Assembly: GCA_017560955.1 (NCBI GenBank) | Contig: JAFZDV010000032.1 | Span: forward strand, 1 to 15,963 | Direction: 5' to 3' | From: Anaerotignum sp. | Lineage (GTDB): Bacteria; Bacillota; Clostridia; Lachnospirales; Anaerotignaceae | Length of the DNA stretch: 15,963 bases | Part shown: positions 1-6,145 of the stretch, piece by piece | Layout: the number at the start of each line of letters is the position of its first letter | How positions within the stretch are numbered: position 1 is the first letter of the stretch | The notes under the pieces: generated by a model | What the model was told of the DNA's origin: nothing | Seen by the model: the letters and a program-made list of their open reading frames with translations, nothing else | Databases searched by the model: none | Program-made: the position numbers and the translations under genes

Positions 1-990
1 AACAATCAGCAGATGAACGAATTCCTTTCTCATCTGCAGAAAGACTATCTGATCTACGCACCCAAACGCTTTGTCGGCGGCGGTGCCTTCTCCGATACGG
101 ACTGTATCCGTTACGGTGAAATCAAAAACATCGAAGAAATCGAACATATTGAAAAATCTCAGTATTCCTTCAAAGAAGTGCTGACCCCCATCTCTCAGAC
201 ACTGTTCTTCTTCACAGAAGACGTGGTAAAAGAAGCAGACGCTCCCAAAAAAGGCGCTGTGATCTTCCTGAGAAGCTGCGATCTGCACGCCCTGAAAAGA
301 CTGGACGATATGTACCTGCACAATGGTCCTGCAGACTTCTACTACAACAGACTGCGCCAGAACCTGAAGGTGATCCTGATGGGCTGCAGCCAGTCCTGCG
401 AAAACGGCTTCTGTGTAAGCATGGGTACAAACAAAACTGACAACTACGACCTGAGCATCGACTGGACAGCCGATGGTCTGCTGCTGGACTGCAAGGATGA
501 ATGGTTCCAGAGCCTGCTTTATGAAAACGAAACAGCAGATATTTCTCCAGCTTACGTGACAGAAAACAAAGTCAAAGTGAGCATCCCTGAAAATCTGACC
601 GCAGACGTTGCAAAAAGCGAAATCTGGAAAGAATATGATGGCAGATGTATCAACTGCGGCAGATGTAATTTTGTTTGCCCTACTTGTACCTGCTTCACTA
701 TGCAGGATTTCTTCTACAGTGAAAACGGCAAAGTTGGTGAACGCCGCAGAGTATGGGCTTCCTGTATGGTTGATGGCTATACAGATGTAGCAGGCGGCGG
801 CAGCTACCGCAAGAAAAACGGTGAACGTATGCGTTTCAAAGTGCTGCATAAAGTACTGGACTACAAACAGCGCAACGGCTACCACATGTGCGTAGGCTGT
901 GGCAGATGCGATGATGTCTGTCCCGAATATATTTCCTTCTCCCACTGTGTAAATAAACTGGAAGATGCCATGAAGGAGGTGCAGAACTGA
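1..990 (+). CDS. asrA: Anaerobic sulfite reductase subunit A (4Fe-4S electron-transfer subunit), 5' partial
   Basis: AsrA is the iron-sulfur subunit of the three-subunit cytoplasmic sulfite reductase. It passes electrons towards AsrC for reduction of sulfite to sulfide. Counting from the ATG at 13, two ferredoxin-type clusters are visible: C212-x2-C215-x2-C218-x3-C222 and C293-x2-C296-x2-C299-x3-C303. The text SCDLHALKRLDDMYLHNG (88-105) and FCVSMGTNKTD (133-143) is typical of the AsrA family. The frame is open from base 1 through the ATG at 13, no ribosome binding site precedes that ATG, and known AsrA proteins have roughly 10 more N-terminal residues. The true start is therefore probably left of the window. 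The stop (TGA, 988-990) overlaps the asrB ATG by one base, so asrA and asrB are translationally coupled. The promoter is not visible. Confidence 0.95.
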   Translation, partial: NNQQMNEFLSHLQKDYLIYAPKRFVGGGAFSDTDCIRYGEIKNIEEIEHIEKSQYSFKEVLTPISQTLFFFTEDVVKEADAPKKGAVIFLRSCDLHALKRLDDMYLHNGPADFYYNRLRQNLKVILMGCSQSCENGFCVSMGTNKTDNYDLSIDWTADGLLLDCKDEWFQSLLYENETADISPAYVTENKVKVSIPENLTADVAKSEIWKEYDGRCINCGRCNFVCPTCTCFTMQDFFYSENGKVGERRRVWASCMVDGYTDVAGGGSYRKKNGERMRFKVLHKVLDYKQRNGYHMCVGCGRCDDVCPEYISFSHCVNKLEDAMKEVQN

Positions 991-1784
991 TGGTAAGAAA
1001 TGATTATATTCCCTTCTCTTCCGAAATTCTGGAAGTAATCAAACATACAGAAATCGAATACACTTTCCGTATGGCTTTCACAGGTGATGTGAAACCCGGT
1101 CAGTTCTTCGAAGTTTCCATCCCCAAATACGGCGAAGCACCTATTTCCGTCAGCGGTATCGGAGAAGGTTTTGTAGACCTGACAGTTCGCCGCGTTGGTA
1201 AAGTAACAAACGAAGTATTTACTAACTATGTTGGTGATACACTGTTCATGAGAGGCCCCTACGGCAATGGCTTCGATGTAAACGATTACAAAGGTCATGA
1301 TCTGATCATTATGGCCGGCGGTACAGGTCTGTCCCCCGTTCGTGGTGTAGTGGATCACTTTGCAAATCATACAGAAGACCGTAAAGACATGACTCTGATC
1401 TGCGGTTTCAAAAGTCCTTCCGATGTTCTGTTCCGTGCAGACCTGAAAAGATGGGAAGAAACACTGAATGTAGTCATGACTGTAGATAACAATCAGGGCA
1501 ACGAAGAATACAAACAGGGACTGGTAACAGAATATATCCCCAAACTGAATCTGAAAGACCCCAAAGATGCTGTTGCTGTTGTGGTAGGTCCACCTGCTAT
1601 GATGCGCTTTTCCGTACAGGGTCTGCTGTCCATCGGCATTCCCGAAGAAAATATCTGGATTTCTCAGGAAAGAAAGATGTGCTGCGGTCTTGGCAAATGC
1701 GGTCACTGTAAAGTGAATGATACATATATCTGTCTGGATGGTCCCGTATTCAACTACACTAAAGGCAAAACACTGATCGACTAA
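990..1784 (+). CDS. asrB: Anaerobic sulfite reductase subunit B (FAD/NAD-binding, 2Fe-2S)
   Basis: AsrB is the flavin oxidoreductase subunit that takes electrons from NAD(P)H and feeds them to the Asr complex. It belongs to the ferredoxin-NADP reductase/dihydroorotate dehydrogenase electron-transfer family. Visible parts are an N-terminal flavin-binding barrel with APISVSG (50-56), GPYGNGF (89-95), the nucleotide-binding loop AGGTGLSPVRG (109-119) and VGPPAMM (199-205). A C-terminal 2Fe-2S motif C232-x4-C237-x2-C240-x7-C248 follows. The length of 264 aa fits the family. The ATG at 990 shares one base with the asrA stop and has AAGGAGGT at 973-980. asrC follows after 12 bases, so this is the middle gene of an operon. 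Confidence 0.96.
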   Translation: MVRNDYIPFSSEILEVIKHTEIEYTFRMAFTGDVKPGQFFEVSIPKYGEAPISVSGIGEGFVDLTVRRVGKVTNEVFTNYVGDTLFMRGPYGNGFDVNDYKGHDLIIMAGGTGLSPVRGVVDHFANHTEDRKDMTLICGFKSPSDVLFRADLKRWEETLNVVMTVDNNQGNEEYKQGLVTEYIPKLNLKDPKDAVAVVVGPPAMMRFSVQGLLSIGIPEENIWISQERKMCCGLGKCGHCKVNDTYICLDGPVFNYTKGKTLID

Positions 1785-1796
1785 GGAGGTGACACC

Positions 1797-2759
1797 ATGG
1801 ATACTAATACAAAGAAACTGAAAAAGAACGCATTCCGTGTAACAAAACACAGAGGTCTGACTGCTTCCCGTGTCCGTGTTCCCGGTGGTCATCTGGATGC
1901 AAAATATCTGCCCACCCTGCAGCACATCGCCGAAACATACGGCAATGGCACATTGCATATCACAGGCAGACAGGGTTTTGAAATCCCCGGCATCCCCTTT
2001 GAAAACATGGCAGAAGTGAATGCGGCACTGCAGTCCATCATCGAAGGTCTGGAAATCAACCAGGAAACTGTAAACGAAGGCTACCCTGCAGCCGGCACAA
2101 GAAATATCACAGCCTGCATCGGTAACAGAGTATGTCCTTTTGCCTGCTATGATACAACAGCCTTTGCCAAGAGAATCGAAAAAGCAGTATTCCCCAATGA
2201 CCTGCATTTCAAAATCGCTCTGACAGGCTGCCCCAATGACTGTAACAAAGTTCGCATGCACGACTTTGGCATCATGGGTATGACAGAGCCTCAGTTTGAC
2301 CCCAACCGTTGTGTCAGCTGTCAGGCCTGTGTGAAAACATGTAAGAAAAAATCCGTTGGTGCTCTGGAAATGGTAAACTACCGCCCTGTTCGCGATACAA
2401 AAAAATGTATCGGCTGCGGCGAATGTGTACTGGCCTGCCCCAACAGGGCCTGGGAACGCAGCCAGCAGAAATATTACAAACTGACACTGCTGGGCAGAAC
2501 AGGCAGAAAGAACCCTCGTCTGGGTCAGGACTTCATCAAGTGGGCAGATGAAGAATCTATCAAAAAAATTATTCTGAATACATACGATTATGTAAAAGAA
2601 TATATTGATCCCGAAGCTCCCGGTGGTAAGGAACATATCGGCTACATCGTTGACCGTACAGGTTTTGAAGAATACCTGAGATGGGCAATGAAAGGTGTGG
2701 TTCTGCCTGAAAAAGCAGAAGTTACAAGCCCTATGTACTGGAACGGTATCAAGTATTAA
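1797..2759 (+). CDS. asrC: Anaerobic sulfite reductase subunit C (siroheme catalytic subunit)
   Basis: AsrC is the catalytic siroheme-[4Fe-4S] subunit that carries out the six-electron reduction of sulfite to sulfide. The nitrite/sulfite reductase ferredoxin-like half domain spans about residues 10-80 (GTLHITGRQGFEIPGI at 51-66). The siroheme/4Fe-4S motif is C107-x5-C113 plus C145-x3-C149 (TGCPNDCNK). Two ferredoxin clusters follow: C172-x2-C175-x2-C178-x3-C182 and C204-x2-C207-x2-C210-x3-C214. At 320 aa it is a normal full-length family member. The ribosome binding site AAGGAGGT lies about 7 bases before the ATG. It is the last gene of asrABC and is followed by a bidirectional terminator at 2860-2892. 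Its siroheme requirement links it to the tetrapyrrole operon at 8557-12488. Confidence 0.96.
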   Translation: MDTNTKKLKKNAFRVTKHRGLTASRVRVPGGHLDAKYLPTLQHIAETYGNGTLHITGRQGFEIPGIPFENMAEVNAALQSIIEGLEINQETVNEGYPAAGTRNITACIGNRVCPFACYDTTAFAKRIEKAVFPNDLHFKIALTGCPNDCNKVRMHDFGIMGMTEPQFDPNRCVSCQACVKTCKKKSVGALEMVNYRPVRDTKKCIGCGECVLACPNRAWERSQQKYYKLTLLGRTGRKNPRLGQDFIKWADEESIKKIILNTYDYVKEYIDPEAPGGKEHIGYIVDRTGFEEYLRWAMKGVVLPEKAEVTSPMYWNGIKY

Positions 2760-2859
2760 AAACAACTCGCTCCAAAAAACGTTAAAGCTTTACTCATTCA
2801 AAATTATTACTCTGTTAGAAATAACTCATAACTCACTTATTATCCCTCTAAATATAAAG

Positions 2860-2896
2860 AAGGCTTGGACCCCCTCGTCCAAGCCTTTTCGTTTTT
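2860..2896. terminator. Bidirectional intrinsic terminator between asrC and crp1
   Basis: Perfect 11-bp stem (AAGGCTTGGAC at 2860-2870 and its complement at 2877-2887) with a 6-base loop. A T-rich run follows on the + strand (2886-2896, interrupted by CG) and an A/T-rich run on the other side (T-rich on the - strand). It serves the convergent asrC and crp1 transcripts. Confidence 0.9.
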
Positions 2897-2903
2897 CTGG
2901 TTT

Positions 2904-3563
2904 TTATAAAATCTGGAACATGTTTTTATCAAAATCAATGATTCCTTCGTCACGCATTGTATTCAGTTCCCTTGTCAGAGCACTGCGGTCTGTACAGAGA
3001 AAATCCGCCATCTCCACCCTGCCCAGAGGGATCTCAATATACTTCGTCCCTTGCTTTTGCGCCTGCTGGGAAAGATAGGACATAATCTTTTCACGCAAAG
3101 ATTTTTTTGAAATGACTTCTACTTTTTCCATCAGCTGCTTATTCTTTCTGGCAATGATCGCTACCATATTTTCAATCAGGCGATGGTGAAACACACATGT
3201 CATAGAACAGGAGTGCATCACTCGGTCAAAGGGAAGGAACAACACTTCTGTATTAGAAGATGCATAGAAACTTACAACTGAAGACTGTTCTACACCGCAG
3301 GAAAATGTTTCGCCAAAGAGTTCTTCTTTCTTCATGCGAACCAGCATCGTTTTATTGCCCCAGATATCTTCCTTCACCATGTCAACACTGCCACTGATGA
3401 TAATACCGATCTGACGAACATCATCCTGCTCAAAAAAAATATATTCACCTTTCTTGAACTTTCTTACCTTTCCGCCCAGACAGTTCAGCATGGGTATCAT
3501 ATCCTTTTCCTTTACGCCAAAAAACAAAGGATAATCTAAAAGTTGTTTTACATATTTCTGCAT
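2904..3563 (-). CDS. Crp/Fnr-family transcriptional regulator (Crp1)
   Basis: 219-aa Crp/Fnr-type regulator, cytoplasmic and DNA-binding. The N-terminal cyclic-nucleotide-binding-like barrel covers about residues 10-115 (KFKKGEYIFFEQDD at 35-48, IISGSV at 55-60). A long dimer helix follows (about 125-150), then a winged helix-turn-helix (about 155-215) with recognition helix TDRSALTREL (191-200). It lacks the N-terminal Cys cluster of E. coli FNR. It does carry C28, C119, C123 and H126, all conserved in the paralogue at 7903-8562, which are possible metal, Fe-S or heme ligands (inference). The ATG has GGGAGGGG 5-6 bases upstream. Its promoter overlaps the palindrome at 3605-3620, suggesting autorepression. 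Similar operators before the HD gene, the ncRNA, the DUF819 gene and the hem operon make it the best candidate for their activator. The signal it senses is not deducible; sulfite or redox state is plausible given the asr neighbour. Confidence 0.93.
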   Translation of the reverse strand: MQKYVKQLLDYPLFFGVKEKDMIPMLNCLGGKVRKFKKGEYIFFEQDDVRQIGIIISGSVDMVKEDIWGNKTMLVRMKKEELFGETFSCGVEQSSVVSFYASSNTEVLFLPFDRVMHSCSMTCVFHHRLIENMVAIIARKNKQLMEKVEVISKKSLREKIMSYLSQQAQKQGTKYIEIPLGRVEMADFLCTDRSALTRELNTMRDEGIIDFDKNMFQIL

Positions 3564-3576
3564 AAATTCCCCTCCC

Positions 3577-3612
3577 TGAAAAAAGTATACTAAAATACAC
3601 TACGCGTTGCAA
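3577..3612 (-). promoter_or_regulatory. crp1 promoter, overlapped by its own operator
   Basis: On the - strand a TATACT -10 lies at 3589-3584. A TTGCAA -35-like hexamer lies 17 bases upstream at 3612-3607, inside the 3605-3620 palindrome, and the predicted start is about 3577. The operator centre is at about -35.5, a position where bound protein would block RNA polymerase. This suggests negative autoregulation. Confidence 0.6.
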
Positions 3613-3654
3613 CTGCAACGGACGAATTGAAGCAATCCCTTTATACTAAATACA
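3605..3654 (+). promoter_or_regulatory. Class II Crp-type promoter of the HD-domain gene
   Basis: The palindrome CGTTGCA-AC-TGCAACG (3605-3620, centre 3612.5) precedes a TATACT -10 at 3642-3647. The predicted start is 3654, so the operator centre is exactly -41.5. The -35 position (3619-3624, CGGACG) is not a consensus hexamer, as expected for an activator-dependent promoter. Confidence 0.75.
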
Positions 3655-3679
3655 TAAAGTAAAAAGGATGTGATAAATC

Positions 3680-4240
3680 ATGCTCAACAATGAACCAAAG
3701 TTGCTTAAGGATGTCCTTTTATATGAAAATGGTCATATCAGAAGAACAAAGCACATCCTGATGGTGTATTCTCTGGCAAAGTCTATCAGCAGTGAAGAAG
3801 GTTTATCTCTGGAGCAGCAGCAGATCGTGCAGAGTGCAGCGATCCTGCATGACATTGCTATCAAAAAATGCAAACGTAAATATAACGATGCTTCCATTGA
3901 AAAGCAACAATTGGAGTGCATTCCTGTTGCAAAGAAATTCCTCAAAGCATGCAACTATGTGCCTTCTTATACCGAAAAAATATTGAACCTCATCTACCAT
4001 CACCATGATTATGGTGCCTGCCAAGGTATTGAGCATCAGATTCTGATAGAGGCAGATTTAATCGTCAATTGTCTGGAACACAGAAATTATAGAGAAAAAG
4101 CTGCTGATGTTGCAGTTCATTTCCACACAAAGACCGGAAAGGAACTGTTGCATAAGTTAATGGAAAACAAAGAAATCCCATCTCTCAATACACTCCATGA
4201 TACCGTTCAGGAGACAGAAGACCTGCCCTCTATACATTAA
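3680..4240 (+). CDS. HD-domain metal-dependent phosphohydrolase-like protein
   Basis: 186-aa cytoplasmic protein of the HD superfamily, whose members hydrolyse phosphate esters such as nucleotides or signalling nucleotides with a bound metal. The metal-ligand set is visible: H25 (RRTKHILMVY), H57-D58 (AILHDIA), a histidine-rich YHHHDYG at 106-112, and D126 (EADLIVN). The substrate cannot be told from sequence. It is a small stand-alone HD protein without a RelA/SpoT synthetase or GGDEF partner. The start ATG has AAGGATG about 9 bases upstream, and the leader from the predicted start point is 26 bases. It is transcribed divergently from crp1 across a single shared operator, so it is a likely direct Crp1 target. 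No terminator follows immediately, and transcripts may read through to 4738. Confidence 0.85.
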   Translation: MLNNEPKLLKDVLLYENGHIRRTKHILMVYSLAKSISSEEGLSLEQQQIVQSAAILHDIAIKKCKRKYNDASIEKQQLECIPVAKKFLKACNYVPSYTEKILNLIYHHHDYGACQGIEHQILIEADLIVNCLEHRNYREKAADVAVHFHTKTGKELLHKLMENKEIPSLNTLHDTVQETEDLPSIH

Positions 4241-4267
4241 ACATATCATAGGTAATCATACAAAATG

Positions 4268-4317
4268 CGTTGCAGGCGCAACATATAAAAGCAGAATCTT
4301 GTTATATAATAAGGCTA
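4268..4317 (+). promoter_or_regulatory. Class II Crp-type promoter reading into a gene-free region
   Basis: The operator CGTTGCAGGCGCAACA (4268-4283, centre 4275.5) is followed by a perfect TATAAT at 4305-4310. The predicted start is 4317, so the operator is at -41.5. There is no consensus -35. It reads into the putative ncRNA at 4317-4740. Confidence 0.72.
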
Positions 4318-4330
4318 TAATCAATAAATC

Positions 4331-4357
4331 ACATATCTGCTGGTGGGTAGTATATGT
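4331..4357 (+). repeat. Hairpin repeat copy 1
   Basis: A 27-base element beginning ACATATCTGC and ending TATATGT, with self-complementary ends (ACATA/TATGT, then CTGC/GTAG with one G-T pair). It matches the element at 4500-4526 at 23 of 27 positions. Confidence 0.6.
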
Positions 4358-4358
4358 A

Positions 4359-4457
4359 AGCAGATCAGACACTCCAATGTTTCACAAACAGTTTTTAATC
4401 TTCCTTAAAATAAGTCGGAAACACAATCCTTCTCCAAATACAATCGTCTGATCTGCT
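4359..4457 (+). repeat. 12-bp inverted repeat enclosing 75 bases
   Basis: AGCAGATCAGAC at 4359-4370 is exactly complementary to GTCTGATCTGCT at 4446-4457. In an RNA it would close a 75-base domain. The arm starting at 4359 could also pair with ATCTGCT at 4335 or 4504. Confidence 0.6.
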
Positions 4458-4462
4458 GTTTT

Positions 4463-4669
4463 CTAACATCCGCAGCACTTATAGCAGCAATCCATATAAA
4501 CATATCTGCTGTTTCGCAGTATATGTCCACGGGCCAGAATATCCAGATCATTCCAAGACAGTATTGTTCTTGTTTCCTCTAGCTTCTCAAGAATACGCTT
4601 AACATATTTTGATTTTTTGGCCCGTTGCTTCTTACTATCACGCAATTTACAAAAGTATTTAGCTTCCAT
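4463..4669 (-). CDS. Doubtful small ORF, basic with a Cys-rich tail
   Basis: A 68-codon open frame antisense to the putative ncRNA. The product would be lysine/arginine-rich in its first half (DSKKQRAKKSKYVKRILEKL at about 11-30) and end in YMDCCYKCCGC, with five cysteines in the last nine residues. I do not recognise it. No ribosome binding site stands at the usual distance before the ATG: GGATGGAG lies about 20 bases upstream. The frame also runs through the hairpin repeat at 4500-4526. It may be a chance frame, a decayed gene or an unusual small peptide. It is listed because the Cys-rich end is striking. Confidence 0.15.
   Translation of the reverse strand: MEAKYFCKLRDSKKQRAKKSKYVKRILEKLEETRTILSWNDLDILARGHILRNSRYVYMDCCYKCCGC
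4500..4526 (+). repeat. Hairpin repeat copy 2
   Basis: Near-copy of 4331-4357 with ends ACATA/TATGT and a perfect CTGC/GCAG inner stem. The first copy has GTAG at that place, so pairing is kept through a G-T wobble. The differences fall mainly in the loop, as expected for a selected RNA hairpin. Confidence 0.6.
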
Positions 4670-4698
4670 TTCGAAATAATGAAATCCATCTCCATCCT

Positions 4699-4740
4699 AA
4701 CAAAGAAACAGACCTTCCACGAGGTCTGTTTCTTTGTTAT
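4699..4740 (+). terminator. Strong intrinsic terminator before the DUF819 gene
   Basis: Perfect 16-bp inverted repeat (4699-4714 and 4723-4738, 8-base loop). The GC core is CAGACC/GGTCTG, with an A-rich left arm and a T-rich right arm. It would end the putative ncRNA and any readthrough from the HD gene, isolating the DUF819 promoter. Confidence 0.85.
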
Positions 4741-4776
4741 ATACAGATACAAAACTTACAAAAACCACTATTTTTT

Positions 4777-4826
4777 CGTTGCAACCGCAACATCACCAAA
4801 ATCCTTCCTGTTATATGCTGAATGTA
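4777..4826 (+). promoter_or_regulatory. Class II Crp-type promoter of the DUF819 gene
   Basis: The operator CGTTGCAACCGCAACA (4777-4792, centre 4784.5) is followed by a TATGCT -10 at 4814-4819. The predicted start is 4826, again giving -41.5. The 31-base leader carries AAGGAGGG at 4843-4850. Confidence 0.7.
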
Positions 4827-4856
4827 ATAAAACGAACATTCTAAGGAGGGAAATTC

Positions 4857-6077
4857 ATGAATACATTTATTTCTTCTGACAACTCATGGGCACTGATGGC
4901 GATCACCTGCGGCTGGACCGCCTTTGCCATCTATGCAGAACAGACCTGGACATGGGCATCCAGACTTTCCAGCTGCATCATCGCCCTCTTAGGGGCACTA
5001 TTCCTGACTAACTTTGGCATTATTCCCACAAACTGCATCTTTTTCGATGACATTATCTGGGGCTATGTGGTTCCCATGGCCATTCCTATGCTGCTGCTCA
5101 CTTGTGATATCCAGAAAGTCGGCAGAGAATCCGGTCGGATACTGATTATATTTCTGATCGGCTCCATTGGCACAACAGTCGGCGTTTTACTGGGCTATGC
5201 TTTATTACATGACTACATCGAGCATCTTCCCGGTATTGCCGCCATGCTAACAGGCACTTATATCGGCGGCACCGTGAATCTTGTTGCCCTCTCTGATGCA
5301 TTTCAGATCCCCGGAGAATCCGTTTCGGCAGCCGTGGTAGCTGATAATTTGCTGATGACCCTTTATTTCTTTGTGTTGGTTATGATTCCCGGCATCCGAT
5401 TCTTTTACAGAAAATTCAAACATCCTCTGATCGACGAAATCAACACCACAGGCACCACTGATACTTCCGTAACGCAGGCTGCATCCTTCTGGGGCAAAAA
5501 GCCAATTTCTCTGAAAGATATCGCCATCAACATTGCCCTCAGTGTGATGATCGTATGGGTTTCCACAGAAATCTCTAATCTGATTTCCGCAGCATTCCCA
5601 GCAAATCAGGATAAAGGCCTTCTGAACAATATGATCGGCGGACTGTTCGGCAATAAATATCTGATCCTTACTACCTTCACTATGATTATCGCCACAGTAT
5701 TTTCAAAGCCTCTGGAGAACCTTTCCGGTTCTCAGGAAATCGGCACTTATCTGATCCACCTGTTTTTCTTTGCGGTCGGTGCGCCTGCTTCCATCAGGGC
5801 GATCCTTCAGAATGCTCCTTTACTGCTGGTCTTCGCCGCTGTCATCATATTGGTGAATATGCTGTTTACTTTTACCTTTGGCAAACTACTGAAATTTGAT
5901 CTTGAGGAATGTATCCTGGCATCCAATGCGAATATCGGCGGCCCTACCACCGCAGCCGCCATGGCAATTTCCCAGGGCTGGACAAAACTGATCGGACCAA
6001 TCATGCTGATCGGCACCTTCGGCTATGTCCTCGGAACATATGCAGGTATGTTTATCGGCAACTTTTTAGGTGCATAA
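4857..6077 (+). CDS. DUF819 (YjcL-like) multi-spanning membrane protein
   Basis: 406-aa integral membrane protein of the DUF819 family (B. subtilis YjcL type), whose function I do not know to be established. Many hydrophobic segments run through the protein. Signature stretches are GTYIGGTVNLVALSDAF (133-149), GSQEIGTYLIHLFFFAVGAP (291-310) and SNANIGGPTTAAAMA (356-370). The two IGG-containing motifs in the two halves suggest an internally repeated transporter-like fold (inference). The hydrophilic stretch at about 186-218 is probably a central loop. The start ATG has AAGGAGGG 6 bases upstream. It has its own class II Crp-type promoter, which places it with the siroheme operon and near asrABC. 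Transport of a sulfur oxyanion or organosulfonate would fit but is speculation. Confidence 0.88.
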   Translation: MNTFISSDNSWALMAITCGWTAFAIYAEQTWTWASRLSSCIIALLGALFLTNFGIIPTNCIFFDDIIWGYVVPMAIPMLLLTCDIQKVGRESGRILIIFLIGSIGTTVGVLLGYALLHDYIEHLPGIAAMLTGTYIGGTVNLVALSDAFQIPGESVSAAVVADNLLMTLYFFVLVMIPGIRFFYRKFKHPLIDEINTTGTTDTSVTQAASFWGKKPISLKDIAINIALSVMIVWVSTEISNLISAAFPANQDKGLLNNMIGGLFGNKYLILTTFTMIIATVFSKPLENLSGSQEIGTYLIHLFFFAVGAPASIRAILQNAPLLLVFAAVIILVNMLFTFTFGKLLKFDLEECILASNANIGGPTTAAAMAISQGWTKLIGPIMLIGTFGYVLGTYAGMFIGNFLGA

Positions 6078-6108
6078 CACACTTCATTCTACATATATAC
6101 AAAAAATA

Positions 6109-6145
6109 CGGCAGAGAGATTTCATTCTCTCTGCCGCTGTTTTTT
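6109..6145. terminator. Bidirectional terminator between the DUF819 gene and hcp
   Basis: Perfect 11-bp stem CGGCAGAGAGA (6109-6119)/(6126-6136) with a 6-base loop. It is followed by CTGTTTTTT on the + strand and preceded by an A run (6101-6106) that gives a T run on the - strand. It serves both convergent genes. Confidence 0.9.

Larger units (their letters stand above)
4317..4740 (+). ncRNA. Putative regulated non-coding RNA (about 420 nt)
   Basis: I do not recognise this RNA as a known family. The case rests on three things seen directly. A well-formed activator-dependent promoter has its start near 4317. A strong intrinsic terminator ends at 4738-4740. No ORF with a ribosome binding site lies between them. 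Structural elements are a hairpin at 4331-4357, a 12-bp long-range stem joining 4359-4370 and 4446-4457, and a second hairpin at 4500-4526 that is a 23/27 match to the first. The heptamer ATCTGCT occurs at 4335, 4451 and 4504, and its complement AGCAGAT at 4359, so alternative pairings are possible. Alternatives are a very short unrecognised peptide mRNA or a decayed mobile element. Confidence 0.45.
4241..4856. other. 616-base gap without a convincing gene
   Basis: This AT-rich gap contains, in order: a class II Crp-type promoter (4268-4317), a hairpin (4331-4357), a long-range 12-bp inverted repeat (4359-4370/4446-4457), a second near-copy of the hairpin (4500-4526), a strong terminator (4699-4740) and the DUF819 promoter (4777-4826). 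On the + strand between 4317 and 4700 no start codon has a credible ribosome binding site. A - strand ORF (4463-4669) is doubtful. Confidence 0.7.

Noticed and set aside
879..2765. 628-codon open frame on the - strand across asrB and asrC
   Set aside because: It is wholly antisense to clearly recognisable asrB and asrC. Its composition (very rich in Cys, Phe, His) is typical of a reverse-frame shadow, and there is no ribosome binding site.
4378..4451. 24-codon + strand ORF inside the putative ncRNA
   Set aside because: No ribosome binding site and no recognisable content; it is the tail of a longer frame that starts inside the HD gene.
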